Shown here: positions 9,558-20,559 of the stretch, in pieces
How positions within the stretch are numbered: the first letter of the stretch is position 1
How the letters are laid out: every line of letters starts with the position of its first letter
Source: Anthostomella pinea
Taxonomy: Eukaryota; Ascomycota; Sordariomycetes; Xylariales; Xylariaceae
Length of the DNA stretch: 64,000 bases
NCBI GenBank assembly: GCA_963556695.1
Contig: CAUWAG010000020.1
Coordinates: 5,828,001-5,892,000, forward strand
Direction: 5' to 3'
Translations under genes and position numbers: made by a program
Notes under the pieces: model-generated
Seen by the model: the letters and a program-made list of their open reading frames with translations, nothing else
What the model was told of the DNA's origin: nothing
Databases searched by the model: none

Positions 9558-12469
9558 CTACATGTACCAATGACCCTCAATAGGGGTCTCAACCTCATGT
9601 CCCTCGGAGCCGAACCCGATGTGTCCCACATCACCGCCCAGGGCATTCAAGCCATCCCGCTCGCGAAGCGGGACCTTCAGCGCGCCCCAGCGCACCAGGC
9701 CCCGCGATACATCGACTACGGCATCTCCGTTGATCTCGAGCTCGTCGGCCTCGGTCTCGTCCGGGATGATCTTCTTCTTTAAATGCGATCGCGACACGCC
9801 CGCTTCGTACGAGGTGTCGGCGTCGAGGCAGATTTGCATCTCCAGCGGCCCCGCGTAGCTCGGAAGCGCACCCTCCTGGTAGTACACCATGGTCCCGTCT
9901 TGCGCCGGGATCTGCGTAATTGCGTCCGGCACCGGCGCTGGGGCCGGCTTCTGCGGCCTCCTGAAACTCGTGCCCCTCCGTGGCTTCCTCGCTGTCGCAG
10001 GCGCCGCAGATGCCGACGCCGACGCTGTCGTGCCGAGTGCCTCCGCGGGCACGGGGGAGAAGTGACAGGCGGCCGAGATGACCAGGGAGTTGAACCCGCC
10101 AAGGACCATGGGCCCCTTCATCCGAAACCAGCACAGTACCAGCGGGATTAGGGCCAGAACGTTATATACTATGAGCACGATGAGAATGGCCACAGTCGAA
10201 TAACCGATCCCGATAAATGCGTCATCGCTAAGTCCACTGCCGGGCACGGGTGAGGGAACTGAGCCTTGGTCCGAGTAGCTGATGGGGGCGTTGATCATGT
10301 AGTAGCCTGGGAGATATGGGATTAGGAGATGGTTTGGGGGCAAGAAGTGGGGTGGGATTTGCTTACCGCCTTCAAGGATGAACACGTAGAGGGTGTTCGA
10401 GACCAAGAAGTGAAGGAGGGCGCTGATCACGATCAGGGGGATCTATGCTCAGCTTGAATCAGCAATCTGCCACAAGAGAACGATCACGAAATGACTTACA
10501 CTGTATCGATATGGCAGCTGCAAGCGGTACGCCGACACCTGCTGGCCCTTGGGACTGGTGACGCGCAGAGGGCGGTAATCGGTACTATACGCATTCCACT
10601 CTTTCTCAACGCAGAGCATCGTGTACAGCGAGTTATACGCGTAGTAGGAGAACGACAGAAGCAGTTGCGGCAAGTTAGCCGTCAGGACACTGCGGATCAA
10701 ATCGCCTCCGCCCGAGCCCCTGATGTTGAGGATGCCATTTGTGGCACTATGTGCGATCGACTGAGATCTATCAAGGCGTCAGTCGATGTACGAAATTACA
10801 ATCGAAAGCCCCCCAGCGCGATGCTGATAGACTTGTTCTTTAGGGTTGGCACTGACCCATCATTGTAAGGATTTGTTTTCTGCGCAATGCCAAACATGAA
10901 GCCAAGAAAGACGATCACAGCGCCGAAGAGGAAGTAGCTCCTTAGCCACGCTGAGATGGGTATGGCGCGCCGCCATCTCCGAGGTTCCTCCAGATGCCAT
11001 TGGCGCGGTCGATGCCGGTCGAGCTTGGATTCATCATCGCTTTCTGTCTCCCTCTTCCATAGAGATCGGTCCAAGTTGCAGTTGTATACGGTGCGCACGT
11101 CGGGGCGGTTCATGAACGACACGATGGCATCACCCGGCACGACGAGCGGCTCGTCGCGGGGAAGGACGATGGTCACCATTAGGCAGAGCGATGACTTGAT
11201 TATTAGACAGATGACAACAACCAGCAACAGCTCGTTGGAAAGCCCGACTTTGCAGACTGGTTCCATCTCCTGGACGAGGCAATACTCCAGCTCGAGCTGA
11301 GAAGCGCTCGGATCGGCCAGGCCGGGCCAGTGCTCGTTGGCCTGAGCGATATCGCTCAATCTGTCCGTGATGAAGTCGAAGTTGTAAGTCGGGTCGATCT
11401 GGTCCGCGGAGAGGTACCCGTTCCCGAACTCCTTCCTGCCATACGCCTCGTTGCACGTCGAGAAACATCCTTCAGCCTGGTGGGTCTGGGGCGAGAGGTC
11501 GGCCGTGGTGTTGCAGTTGGCGAAGAACCAGAGCGAGTTGCTCTCGTTGGCGGGGACGTGCGGATCCCAGTATTTCTCGTCGAGGTTGTCCAGAGGTCCA
11601 ATGACGCTGTCCCTCGTCCACCCGAGGCTACTCGTGTCGTGGAACATGAAGCGGTCGGGGTCCTGCGACTTGACCACCATCACCACGTCGCCGTATTTGG
11701 TCCGCGCGTTGCAGTACTCGTACTGAGACCGGCACTCTGGCACCTCGATGCGCTTCCACTTGCCGACTGAACTGGCGGTCGAGGTGATCTGCTTCGAGAT
11801 CTCTGACTCGCTGTCGAAATAATCCTCATACGGAATACGATCCCCGTAGCTGGATCCGGTCGGCATGAGGATAGCCCCGGGATTGAAGTACTGTGCCCCT
11901 TCGGCAAAGGCCTCAGACGCCAAGGCGAGGTTCCAATGGCCGCCCTGGTACTCGGTCTGGAAGATTGCCGAGTTGAAGAACAGGTGCAGCGGGATGGAGC
12001 TGAGAAAGAACAAGGCCCACGAGATCCCCTTGAACCGCTGCACCTTGAACAGATTCCGCACCGACGGGACGCCGATCGACATCGGCTGCTCTCTCGCGTG
12101 CGAGGCGTCCACCTCGCTCCGCGAGGGCGAGCTCAGAGTTTGGCAGAAGAAGCTGGACGAGGCCAACACACCCGTGCTGAAGACGTTCAGCAGCAGGTGC
12201 AGCCAGAAGTTCATGGTCCGGCTCTTCGCACAGTCGCCCGTGAAGAACATTGTGTTCGTGCTCGTGCCGCCCGACCGCGCGCTGCTCCATATTAGCAGGG
12301 CCGTGATGAACACCGTGAACAGGAAGACCAGAGCCGTGTTGACCACGGCGGCGAGTCGCCACCCCGAAAGCGGCCACGGCCGGGACCTCCTCGAGTGCGG
12401 GTGTGATGAGCCCATGACGGTTTGATATCCTCCTCTTTCTTGAGCCAACCGTCCTGTTTCGTACGGCAT
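9558..12469 (-). CDS. DUF6536 family large fungal membrane protein
   Basis: Four exons: 12469-10800, 10746-10500, 10442-10367, 10306-9558. Introns are 53, 57 and 60 nt, and the exon phases add up to 913 aa. After a short cytosolic start a first helix (about 36-58) is followed by further helices, a long Cys-rich extracellular part (residues about 190-440), then five or six helices with the family block NLPQLLLSFSYYAYN and LQLPYRYSIPL. A low-complexity Ala/Pro-rich loop and a soluble C-terminus end the protein. The domain is widespread in ascomycetes and its function is unknown; the layout suggests a plasma-membrane sensor or transporter, which is inference. A closer methionine (at 12415) could be the real start. 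The 3' end faces PPM1 across 209 bp. Confidence 0.85.
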
Positions 12470-13482
12470 GGGATTTGTTCGTCGTCAGTCGTCAGTCGTC
12501 AGTCTTAGTCCTCGCGGTTCACGACATGCTTTTGATAGGTATTTCGATCACGTCGAGAAAACATGTGCGCGGCGGACGGTCAACCCACAAGCCAACGACG
12601 GTCGAGAAAAGCGGCTAGTCTCGTACCACGCGGATGAGTAAAGTATAAGTGATCTAATGGGGGGACCCTGAATCTCGTGAAACTATGATCCATGGCTAGA
12701 TCGGACTCCGGAGACTCGAGAGGTCCGTCAGAGCGCCGATCCTGCCTGCTGCTGCTGCTGCTGCTCGCTCACAGGAGCAGAGGAGTCAGCTTCGCCTGGC
12801 GGCTGCCTAGCCGGGCAGGTTGGCGATTGGGCAGCTCAGCTGCTGACTGTCTTGGCGGTTTCGCTCTGGGGCAGTGGGGATAGGCGACAGGGGGAGACCA
12901 TCCTTCGCCGAGGAGCTGAAATGCGATTGGGGCTGTGGTTGGTGTTTCGCGAAACATTTGCCTCGTGGAGCGGTGATCTGAGATCCTGTTCGGTGCCGAA
13001 TTGAGAATCCTTCCGTTGATTATTTTTTCACCCTGGAACTTGCTGACTGGTTTGCGTTGTGCGGTGCGCGGCATTCGCTCCTGTACCCCTGTTTATTGAG
13101 CACGGGACCAGGTGAATGCCAGGCTCCAAAACAAGCCCCAGAGGTATCTTCAGGGGTGAATCATATCATCTTTCCAGAACCCCAATCCTTCTATCTGATC
13201 CGTGCCAGTACCTGCCCCAGCGTATTTGATAAAGCAGGGGTGTTAATAAGCACTGAGCGGTCTACCCCTTAAAGCATGTGCGGTGGGTTGGTTAAGTACT
13301 AACAGGGCGAATACGTCATGGCTATGAAGACGATCGGATACTTGGTTTTCATGTTTCAACAAGGGGGTATTGGGGGTATCTCGTCGGGCGGGGGAGTGCC
13401 GTTCCAGGGACTTGCCTGTACTCCTTGAGGAACATACTGGTGACAGCTATATCAAACAGATTCCGTTACCTGTGCCTCATCA
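12470..13482. other. Intergenic, with a (CTG)6 microsatellite and short tandem repeats
   Basis: No gene seen. Present are a CGTCAGT tandem at about 12481-12506 and (CTG)6 at 12746-12763. Short ORFs around the CTG run are translations of the repeat. Confidence 0.45.
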
Positions 13483-13953
13483 TCAGCACATCCTTTCCTT
13501 GGATGGTATGCTACGAGCTTGGGGCCAGAACGAGTCGAGTAGGCGCTGGCTCTTCTTGGCCACATCCTCCACCAAGGCCCTGAAGTACTGCAGGTGATAC
13601 TCGTACCGATCCAGCTCTTCTCCGACGCGGTGTGCGAGTCACACCCGGTGCGGATCCGCGTCCTTCAGCAGCGAGTAAAGCAGCCGGTGCTGAGTCCTGA
13701 TGCGGCTGATCGTGTCTAGCAAGAAGCTCATCTGGATCTGGTCCTGGTTCAGGCTGTCCAGCGCGAATTGCAGCAGCCGCAACTCCATATGATTCACGTC
13801 CTCGTGGGCTTTCTGCTCCTGCGCCCGGACCGTGACCCGCGGGATCCGCGCCGCGCGGCTGTAGTACTGAATCGTCACGTTGAAGTGCCAGAGGCTGACG
13901 GCGATGGGGTCCCTGGCGAGGATCTGGGTCATCGGATCGCGAACTACGCTTCT
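13483..13953 (-). pseudogene. Fragment of an unrecognised helical protein with an in-frame TGA
   Basis: On the minus strand a frame opens after a TAG near 13954 and reads a coherent helix-rich sequence (for example MELRLLQFALDSLNQ). It meets a TGA at 13641-13639, then continues in the same frame for another 51 codons (VGEELDRYEYHLQYF...) to a TGA at 13483. The two parts look like one coding region broken by a CGA-to-TGA change. No start region or family was recognised; upstream exons may be missing. It might instead be a short gene ending at 13639. Confidence 0.4.
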
Positions 13954-14393
13954 AAAGTTCTAGACGAGGTCACCTTTCAAACCCCCGGCTATACGCAAGA
14001 GAGACCTGCGGCTCCTAGAGTCCTACGGGACAGGGCGGTGACACGAGAGTCAGCCTACACGAAAATCTGCTGTTGATGAGTTAACATAGGTCACGGTATT
14101 ACAGATACTTAGGTTGGTTCCGTCGTGGCCGTCCCCAAGAGCCTTGGCCCTTAACCATCTGAAGTACCGCGATCCTCATTCCATATCAACACCCCTGACG
14201 AGATGCACTCCAGCTCCGCATATTCGGTCGCTCAGTAGTCAGATGTCTCGTGTCTGGTGCTTAAAGGCCTAACACACGAGACGCTTTTGCTACCTAGGTA
14301 CACAGTATCTACGGTAGGGGGGTCTCCCCCGAAGGTCTGTCACATACCACCCAACGGCACAATTGCACAGGCCAGAAGCCTTGGCTGAAAAAT
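13954..14393. other. Intergenic, nothing recognised
   Basis: About 440 bp downstream of the transporter gene; no ORF of note, no RNA gene seen. Confidence 0.4.
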
Positions 14394-16336
14394 TCATGCT
14401 TGAACCTTTTCCCGGTGCTGCGGGGCATCCGGTTGGGGTTCGGGTTGGGTGCCAGGCTGGGGTTCGGGTTTCGCATCGCCCTGCAGCTCCAGGTCATCGA
14501 CAAAGAAGACGGCCAGCAGACAAAGCGCCATGAGTGGTACCGAAATGGCAAAGACGAATTTGAACCCGTTCATTCGTGCGTCCAATATTGCTGGCTGGTA
14601 AACTTCCGTAGTCCTGTCGCCGAGGCGCCACGTGCCGCTGAGAACTTGTGTCCGCAACGAGTCAGGAACCTTACCCCGTAGATTTCTATCTAGGACGGCA
14701 TAGTAGGCAGCGGTCGATACTGCAACACCAAGCACGCCGCCTAGCGAGCGGAGAACGTTGCGGGTGCTCGTCACAACAGCGCGGTCTTGGTCTCTGGAGT
14801 TCGCTTGTTGTGCCACGAGGCCTATACCGCCATCGTTAGCATTATGCATATCCACGCCGAAAGCAACTGGAAGAGGAATCACAGACCTGGCTGGTGAACC
14901 CAACCTACCCCTGCTCCCTCGATGGCCAAGACCACCGCACACACGGCGGTGGATGTTCCCTGGTTGAAAAGAAGCTTGAGGCCGGCACCCAGTGTCCAGA
15001 GGAGGAAGCCTATGCGCAAAACGTTTGTGTATCTACAACATCATTTCAGTAGGGATTCTTGATCCGCAAGAATTTGAAGTTGGAACATGGCCTACTGACC
15101 TAGCGAGTCTGGCCATGACAGGCCCGGAAGCAGCACCAGCCAGACCCTGGGCCAGGAGGAACGGCAAGATGAGAGTGGCGCTCTGCAGCGGCGTATATCC
15201 ACGAACCGTCTGGAAATAGAGCGGAACAAAGTATTGTGTTGTTTGCCACACAAAATCGTAAAGTATTCCAGTGATGAACAAGATGGCTGGCGACCTCCTG
15301 CGAAAGAGCTGGAGTGGAATAATGGGGGTTCTGGCCATGTACGCCTCAACAGCGACAAATGTGATGAGCAAAACGGCGCCCACGGTAATCGTCGAGATGG
15401 TTTTGACGTTGGTCCAGGACCAAAGGCTCCCACCCGAATTTATTGGTATCTGAACACATGACCGTCAGCTCCCAATCGTTGGTCACATTACGGAGCGGGG
15501 GTGCCCACCAGCAATAGAACAAGGCCAGCGACAGAGGTCACGACACCTAGCCAGTCGACCTTGCTGACCTTTGCCCTCCAGTCTCCATAGACTGGCTTCT
15601 GGGGTAGAAAGAAAATAAGGAGACAGCAACATCCCGCGGCTCCGATAGAGGGTACCCTAAACGCCCACCTCCAGCCATCTGGCCCCGTTGCTAGCAATCC
15701 CGCAGCCACGAATGGTCCTGTGGATGCTCCGATGCCGATGGCAAGGCTTATCAAGCCCTGGTATTTCCCTCGCGATTTAAGGCTGACCAGGTCGCTGACA
15801 ATTATGGCAACTGAAGAACTGATGCCGCCGCTGCCGGTGCCGCTGATGGCACGGCACAGGTAGAGCCACTGCGGGTTCTGCGCGAATCCACCCAACAGAC
15901 CTCCGAACGCGATGCACCCGACGGAAAACAGGAGCACGGGTTTGCGGCCGACGATGTCAGAAACCCGACCGTAGAGGGGCTGGCAAGAAGTTTGACCAAG
16001 GAGGTACGCAGTGCCAACCCAGGTAATGGACGGGCCGGCCTCCAAGGCATCCGATATGACTGCTGTCGACGTCGTTATGGAATTCATGTCGAGGTAGGAG
16101 ATGAAGTAACAAAAACACAGACAGATGTAAGCAGCCGTCATCCGAGCGAAAGGCAACCGTTGTGCCTGATCATCGAACTGGTGGGCATCGGAATCATCTG
16201 TGGCAGCTGGATTTAGCATCTGTGTTGGTCTGCCCGCCTCGAGATGCTGAGCCTCCACCATGGGCGCTTGGTCGTGGCCGTTCGCGGCATCAGGCCTGCT
16301 CACGGCGATGCTGGTGGTGTCGTTGACCGGGCCCAT
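14394..16336 (-). CDS. MFS multidrug efflux transporter (DHA2, 14-TM type)
   Basis: Four exons: 16336-15509, 15449-15100, 15032-14887, 14821-14394. Introns are 59, 67 and 65 nt; the joined protein is 583 aa. The splice joins restore typical family text: LVLLLIPINSGG, RLARYTNVLRIG and HQPGLVAQQANS. A 65-residue soluble N-terminus precedes the first helix. The loop 2-3 motif GRVSDIVGRKPVLLF and the DHA2 hallmark region (GTGSGGISSS) are present, and 14 helices are expected. Such proton-driven pumps export azoles, fungal toxins or other metabolites across the plasma membrane. The gene is divergent to a BAHD acyltransferase, which suggests that the two act on the same compound. The C-terminus is a Pro/Gln-rich tail (repeated EPQPG-like units). 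Confidence 0.92.
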
Positions 16337-16763
16337 TTTGAAATGGTGCTGTTGGAGGTTATGAGGTGTGAGTACAAGTAAATCTTTGCTGGAGAAAGGG
16401 AATCCCTTATCATGTGCCTTTGCTGTTAGCAGAGAAGTCTTGGTTGGCTAGCGGCTGTTATTGTGTAAGCAGTACACCCTCTCGCGCAATATACCCTGTA
16501 TAGGTAACCCCCTGTCATTGATAAGTTTAATGTGGCCGTACTGCGGACTCCGCAGTATGGAGGTGAGACGGCGACTCGCCCAGTGTTGGCAACACCCTCC
16601 AACTGCAATGCAAAGTTCACCGCTCCATCGGAGCGTTTATTGCCCAATGAAGCTCATTCTCAGTGCGCCCAGTCCCCCTTTTAAAGGGCTACTGGTACCG
16701 TTCGGCAGGCGACTCTATCCCCTCAGATGTTCCTGACACGCAGCAGCATGCACCATAGTAAAA
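16337..16763. promoter_or_regulatory. Divergent promoter with four clustered perfect palindromes
   Basis: The 427 bp between the MFS transporter and the acyltransferase start codons hold four perfect dyads: 16539-16557 (9-bp arms, core CGGACTCCG), 16570-16580 (GGCGA/TCGCC), 16583-16595 (GTGTTG/CAACAC) and 16621-16635 (CGCTCC/GGAGCG). The first core has the CGG-N3-CCG layout that many fungal Zn(II)2Cys6 regulators bind as inverted half-sites. The first dyad lies almost exactly midway between the two ATGs, about 200 bp from each. Co-regulation of both genes is an inference. Confidence 0.55.
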
Positions 16764-18326
16764 ATGCCTAAGCGAAAAGTAATAGAGCTGCACCCTACGG
16801 GCTGGGAGAACGACCCGGCAGACGAGTTGCTGAAACTTGGCACACTCGACTATTGCGTGGGTCAGGTATACACCAACTACGCTCTATTCTTCAAGCTCTC
16901 GGACGCCGAAAAGCCCAAGGTCATCCCCGTGCTCACACGCGGGCTCCAAGTCCTGCTGAGTCAATGCCGCCAGCTGTGCGGTATAATCGAGGAGCACCCC
17001 GACGGCGGGCTCTGCTTCCACAAGAAGAGGGATAGCGTCGTCGAGTTCCACGTTCAATGGCTGGACGGCCCCGAGGGCGAGGGCAAGTACCCAACTCTCG
17101 ATGAGCTGGAGAAACGCCATTTCACGACCCAGTCCCTGGGGGACTTGGATACGTGGTGTGTTGCGCCGATGACATACGGAGAGAGGCCGGCTGCCCGGCC
17201 GACGAGTAACCCGAAGGTGGCCGCCTTCAAAGCGACCTTCATCCGTGGCGGCATGGTGTTCATGATGCACCACCACCACTACTGCAACGATATCATGGGG
17301 TGGGCCGGCGAGATGCACCAGTTGGCCGAGAACTGCGCCGCCGTGTGGAGATCCCCAGACAGCCCGTCGCTGCCGCCGTGGGATCCGGCCTGCCTGGACT
17401 ACACGCGGGTGCGCAGGCCGGACCCCCCAGAAGACCAGCGTGTCGACGGGCCACCTCGGCCAACGAAGCACCCCGGCCACAAGACGGGCCAGTGGCTCCT
17501 GCTTCACCTGCCCAAGAGAAAAATGGCCGAGCTGAAGAAGATGGCGAGCCCCGAGGACGGGAGCTACTGGATCTCGAGCCACGACGCATACTCGGCGTAC
17601 CTCTGGCGCATGCTGTCGAAGCATAGGGCTAAGGTATTCGACCAGGACCTTACGCAACACCTGCTGTGGGGTGAGGCTGTCAATATGCGTACTCGTTTCA
17701 ATGGCACACCACTGCCAAAACGCATCCAGGGGAACGTCGTCAGTGTGGCCATGAGTGCGACGGCTGGTGTGCCGCAGCTCACGGCGGCCGAAGTCATCTC
17801 GGAGGCGCCCCTGACCAAGCTGGCTTGGTAGGTTGCCCTGGTTAATCTTCCCCTTGTGTTATTGCCGTGATGGCTTCATACCTGCTTACCTCAATTTCTG
17901 TACAGGTTCAACCGCCAACTAACCAACCTGTCAACGGAAGAAAACCTCCAAACCACGCTGTCCGCCGTGGCCGCCGTCCGCAACAAGACCACGCTGTTCC
18001 TCCGCATGGACAGCTTCCCGCCCCTGAGCAACATCACGACCGACTGGCGCGACTCGGCGCCGTTCGAGGCCGACTTCGGGTTCGGCAGGCCGTGCGCGCT
18101 CCGTCACCCCTTCGACACCGTGACCCCGGGCTACATCATCATCTTCCCCGCGCGGGCCAACGGCGGTCCGGCGGGCGAGGACGAGGGGTTCGAGTTCCTC
18201 GTCGGCTTCGAGAAGGAGGCTGTGGACAGCCTGATCAGCGATCCTGAGTTTAATAGGTACTTTGAGTTCCGTGGCATCGACGCTGAGGAGCCGACGAATG
18301 ACACCGGAGTGATGCAGGTGATGTGA
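16764..18326 (+). CDS. BAHD-type acyltransferase (trichothecene 3-O-acetyltransferase-like)
   Basis: Two exons: 16764-17827 and 17906-18326, with a 78-nt intron; 494 aa. The catalytic HxxxD is in MMHHHHYCNDIMGW at about residues 168-181. The structural DFGWG-like motif appears as DFGFGRP at about residue 410. Both are in the positions expected for the PF02458 transferase fold, and the length fits. Enzymes of this class move an acyl group, usually acetyl, from CoA to a hydroxyl or amine of a small molecule in the cytosol. Fungal relatives include the Tri101-like self-protection acetyltransferases, but the substrate here is unknown and no other biosynthetic gene is in the window. The divergent MFS pump makes detoxification and export the best guess. 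Antisense ORFs here are codon-bias shadows. Confidence 0.9.
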
Positions 18327-18623
18327 GCAGCTAAATGGGGTGCAACTCAAATAGGGTGGTCTCGCACGGGGCATCTCAACATGGCTGCCTGGGCAAACTC
18401 ACTTCGAAGTCGTACAAGCACTCCTATGAGACACCACGGTATAAGTTACGATTAGGTGGAAGTATATAACATTGAGTCCAGCTCGTTATGTCTATTCGGT
18501 TGTGCGATACCTACGCAGTAGGCAGGAGAGTAAATATATATATAGGAGAAAAGTACCAAGAGAGTGTCGAGCAAGGCTCACGTAGGAATGGAGAAAGGAG
18601 AAATGGCAAGGAGAGACTACCGC
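18327..18623. other. Convergent intergenic region
   Basis: About 300 bp between the stops of two convergent genes; no gene seen. A short (TA)n stretch lies at about 18533-18543. Confidence 0.4.
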
Positions 18624-19742
18624 TTACCACGTGGCGTGACTAGAAGCGAGGGTGTCATACGCGACATCTTTCGGAGCACGCTCAAGCCGCTTAAGAGCGA
18701 CCTCCATGGCCTCCTTCGCTTCATCGGTGGCGAGACGCTCGAATTCAGCACGAGCAGCCTTGAAAGTCTCGGCATACGACTGCCACTTCTTGAGTGCAGA
18801 CTCTCGACGATCCTTGTCGCGGCAAGGGTGGCACTTGTTACCAATTGTACCCCCTGGGGCCAGAGTCCGCGGCAGCGAGTGGATGGTGTCGTGGGCGATG
18901 AGGGTAGGCTTCACACCATGTCCACATCCGCCGTAGACCATCTTCTCTCTGCAGAAGGGACAGTTCCTGTGCAAGTCTAGCCAAGAGCTCATACAGCCTT
19001 GATACGCTAGATGACCACACGGCAAGCATGCCGGGATCGTTTCGGTCTCATCCTCAGCACTGATCGCCATCTTCAGCGGTGTCACTACACAGATCTGGCA
19101 GACCAGGTTATCAAGTTGGTCGATGAGGAAGGTCACCTGTGGCGAGGGGAAGAATGGATCGCCGTCCGCGCTGGCCTTGCGCCCCTCGTCTTTCGTGCCC
19201 CGACATGCCTTCAGGAAGCCCCGGACCAAGTACTTCAGACTAGACTGCGCCCCGGACCGGTCCCTTTTCGAGCTTGACTTGGTTTTGCCCTCGTCAGAGC
19301 TCGAGATGCTACGCAGAGACTCGAAGCTGGGCTGGTGCACACGGTGTTCCTGGTGGTGTACACGAGGCCGTCGCACTTGCGGCCGCTCCTCACGATGCCC
19401 ACGGCGCTGCTCAGACGGTTGTTCTTGTTGCTCGTGATGGCTCCGCGCCTCATGACTCGCAGTACGAGCGATCCGAGCGGTTCTCTCCCGCCATTCACTG
19501 ATGCCCTCCTGTTGCCTTGTTCGGGAAGCCGAGGACATCACACTATCAGCGCTAGCCGAAGCTCGAGGGATAGGGCGAATCGAGGCTGCTGTCCGTGTGA
19601 ATCTGCTGCTTCGACTGCTACCCTCGCGGCACGCACGATCGAGGGCGCGCTGCTCGCTCATTGAGGGCATTGATGATATGGTGCCGACGGGGATCCTTCC
19701 GAGTATAGAGCCGTTTTTCGAAGTTATGTACCTATATTCCAT
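18624..19742 (-). CDS. RING-finger protein (putative E3 ubiquitin ligase)
   Basis: Single exon of 372 aa from the ATG at 19742. The first half is a low-complexity Ser/Arg/Glu/His-rich region. A RING-type zinc finger lies at about residues 213-262: CQIC, then a 22-residue loop, then CLPCGH, C and NCPFCR. A second Cys/His cluster follows (GGCGHGVKP and NKCHPCRDKDRR), and then a long helical C-terminus (ETFKAARAEFERL). RING proteins pass ubiquitin from E2 to substrate; this one has no membrane segment, so a soluble ligase is likely. Substrate is unknown. An unrecognised intron in the low-complexity half is possible, since that part could be spliced in frame. Confidence 0.8.
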   Translation of the reverse strand: MEYRYITSKNGSILGRIPVGTISSMPSMSEQRALDRACREGSSRSSRFTRTAASIRPIPRASASADSVMSSASRTRQQEGISEWRERTARIARTASHEARSHHEQQEQPSEQRRGHREERPQVRRPRVHHQEHRVHQPSFESLRSISSSDEGKTKSSSKRDRSGAQSSLKYLVRGFLKACRGTKDEGRKASADGDPFFPSPQVTFLIDQLDNLVCQICVVTPLKMAISAEDETETIPACLPCGHLAYQGCMSSWLDLHRNCPFCREKMVYGGCGHGVKPTLIAHDTIHSLPRTLAPGGTIGNKCHPCRDKDRRESALKKWQSYAETFKAARAEFERLATDEAKEAMEVALKRLERAPKDVAYDTLASSHATW

Positions 19743-20559
19743 ACCTGTGGGGTAATAGGGGTAATGTTATGGTTGCTTGGGTCTGCGTGGTGGTCTTGCT
19801 TCCGAGAATCCGGGGTAGGTGGCAATCGCGCCACCAATATATGCCACAAGGACAAGGCTGTTCATGAACAATGCCCTTATCCCCTGTTGTGAAGCAATCG
19901 TCCTTTGTATGTCCATAGTTCGAGAATAGACACCGAGGACAAAGGCCAAACTCTTCATTTCACCCGAACGAAGACTTGTGGACCTTCTAGATCTCGAGGC
20001 AAGCGACATGACCGGTGGCCTGGATCTCGCTCAGACCGAACCTACTTGCGGAAAGCACCAGTTGTGGAAAGATCACATCTGTACCGGGTATACCGGGTCA
20101 TCACCCCCAAAAGCTGCATGGACATGAAGAAGAGTTCCATGCGCTGATATCAAATTGCTCATCCCGACTCTCTTCCATCCCGCTCCGTCAAGCATGAACA
20201 GCGCAGTCGAACTTGCGGTCGCGGTCATCGTCGCATGGTCGTCTGCAGATGAAAGATGAAAGATGAAAGAGTCAGTGAGACCGGGACCTGAAAGCTGACA
20301 CGTGATTGAAACGGCGCTTGCACTGTAGCGAGCCACGTGATCACATCTATGCCTCCCTTGCAGCTGAAGTCGCACCAACTGCCAACATTGAACCTGTTGT
20401 TGGAACCTCTGGCAACAGCCCTGGAGAGTCGTCCCCCTCCATATTCCTTACCAATACCAACACCAACCATTTCACTGTCAGCCTGTACAGCAGCAATAAC
20501 ATACGACGTAGCTTCCTCCACTCGGACACCGCCAGTGAAGATTGCGGTAGATTGCCACG
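19743..20559. other. Intergenic between RING and F-box genes
   Basis: The genes are divergent, so this 817-bp stretch holds both promoters. A GATGAAA tandem (three units) lies at about 20247-20268. An 80-codon ORF (19767-20009 minus) has one hydrophobic stretch but no other support. Confidence 0.4.

Noticed and set aside
10747..10799. Shorter 32- or 39-nt intron choices in the DUF6536 gene
   Set aside because: They are too short or put the next exon out of frame. The 53-nt choice ending CACATAG keeps phase and family sequence.
16884..17660. 258-codon ORF on the minus strand over the acyltransferase
   Set aside because: Antisense shadow with no family features; the sense strand carries both BAHD motifs.
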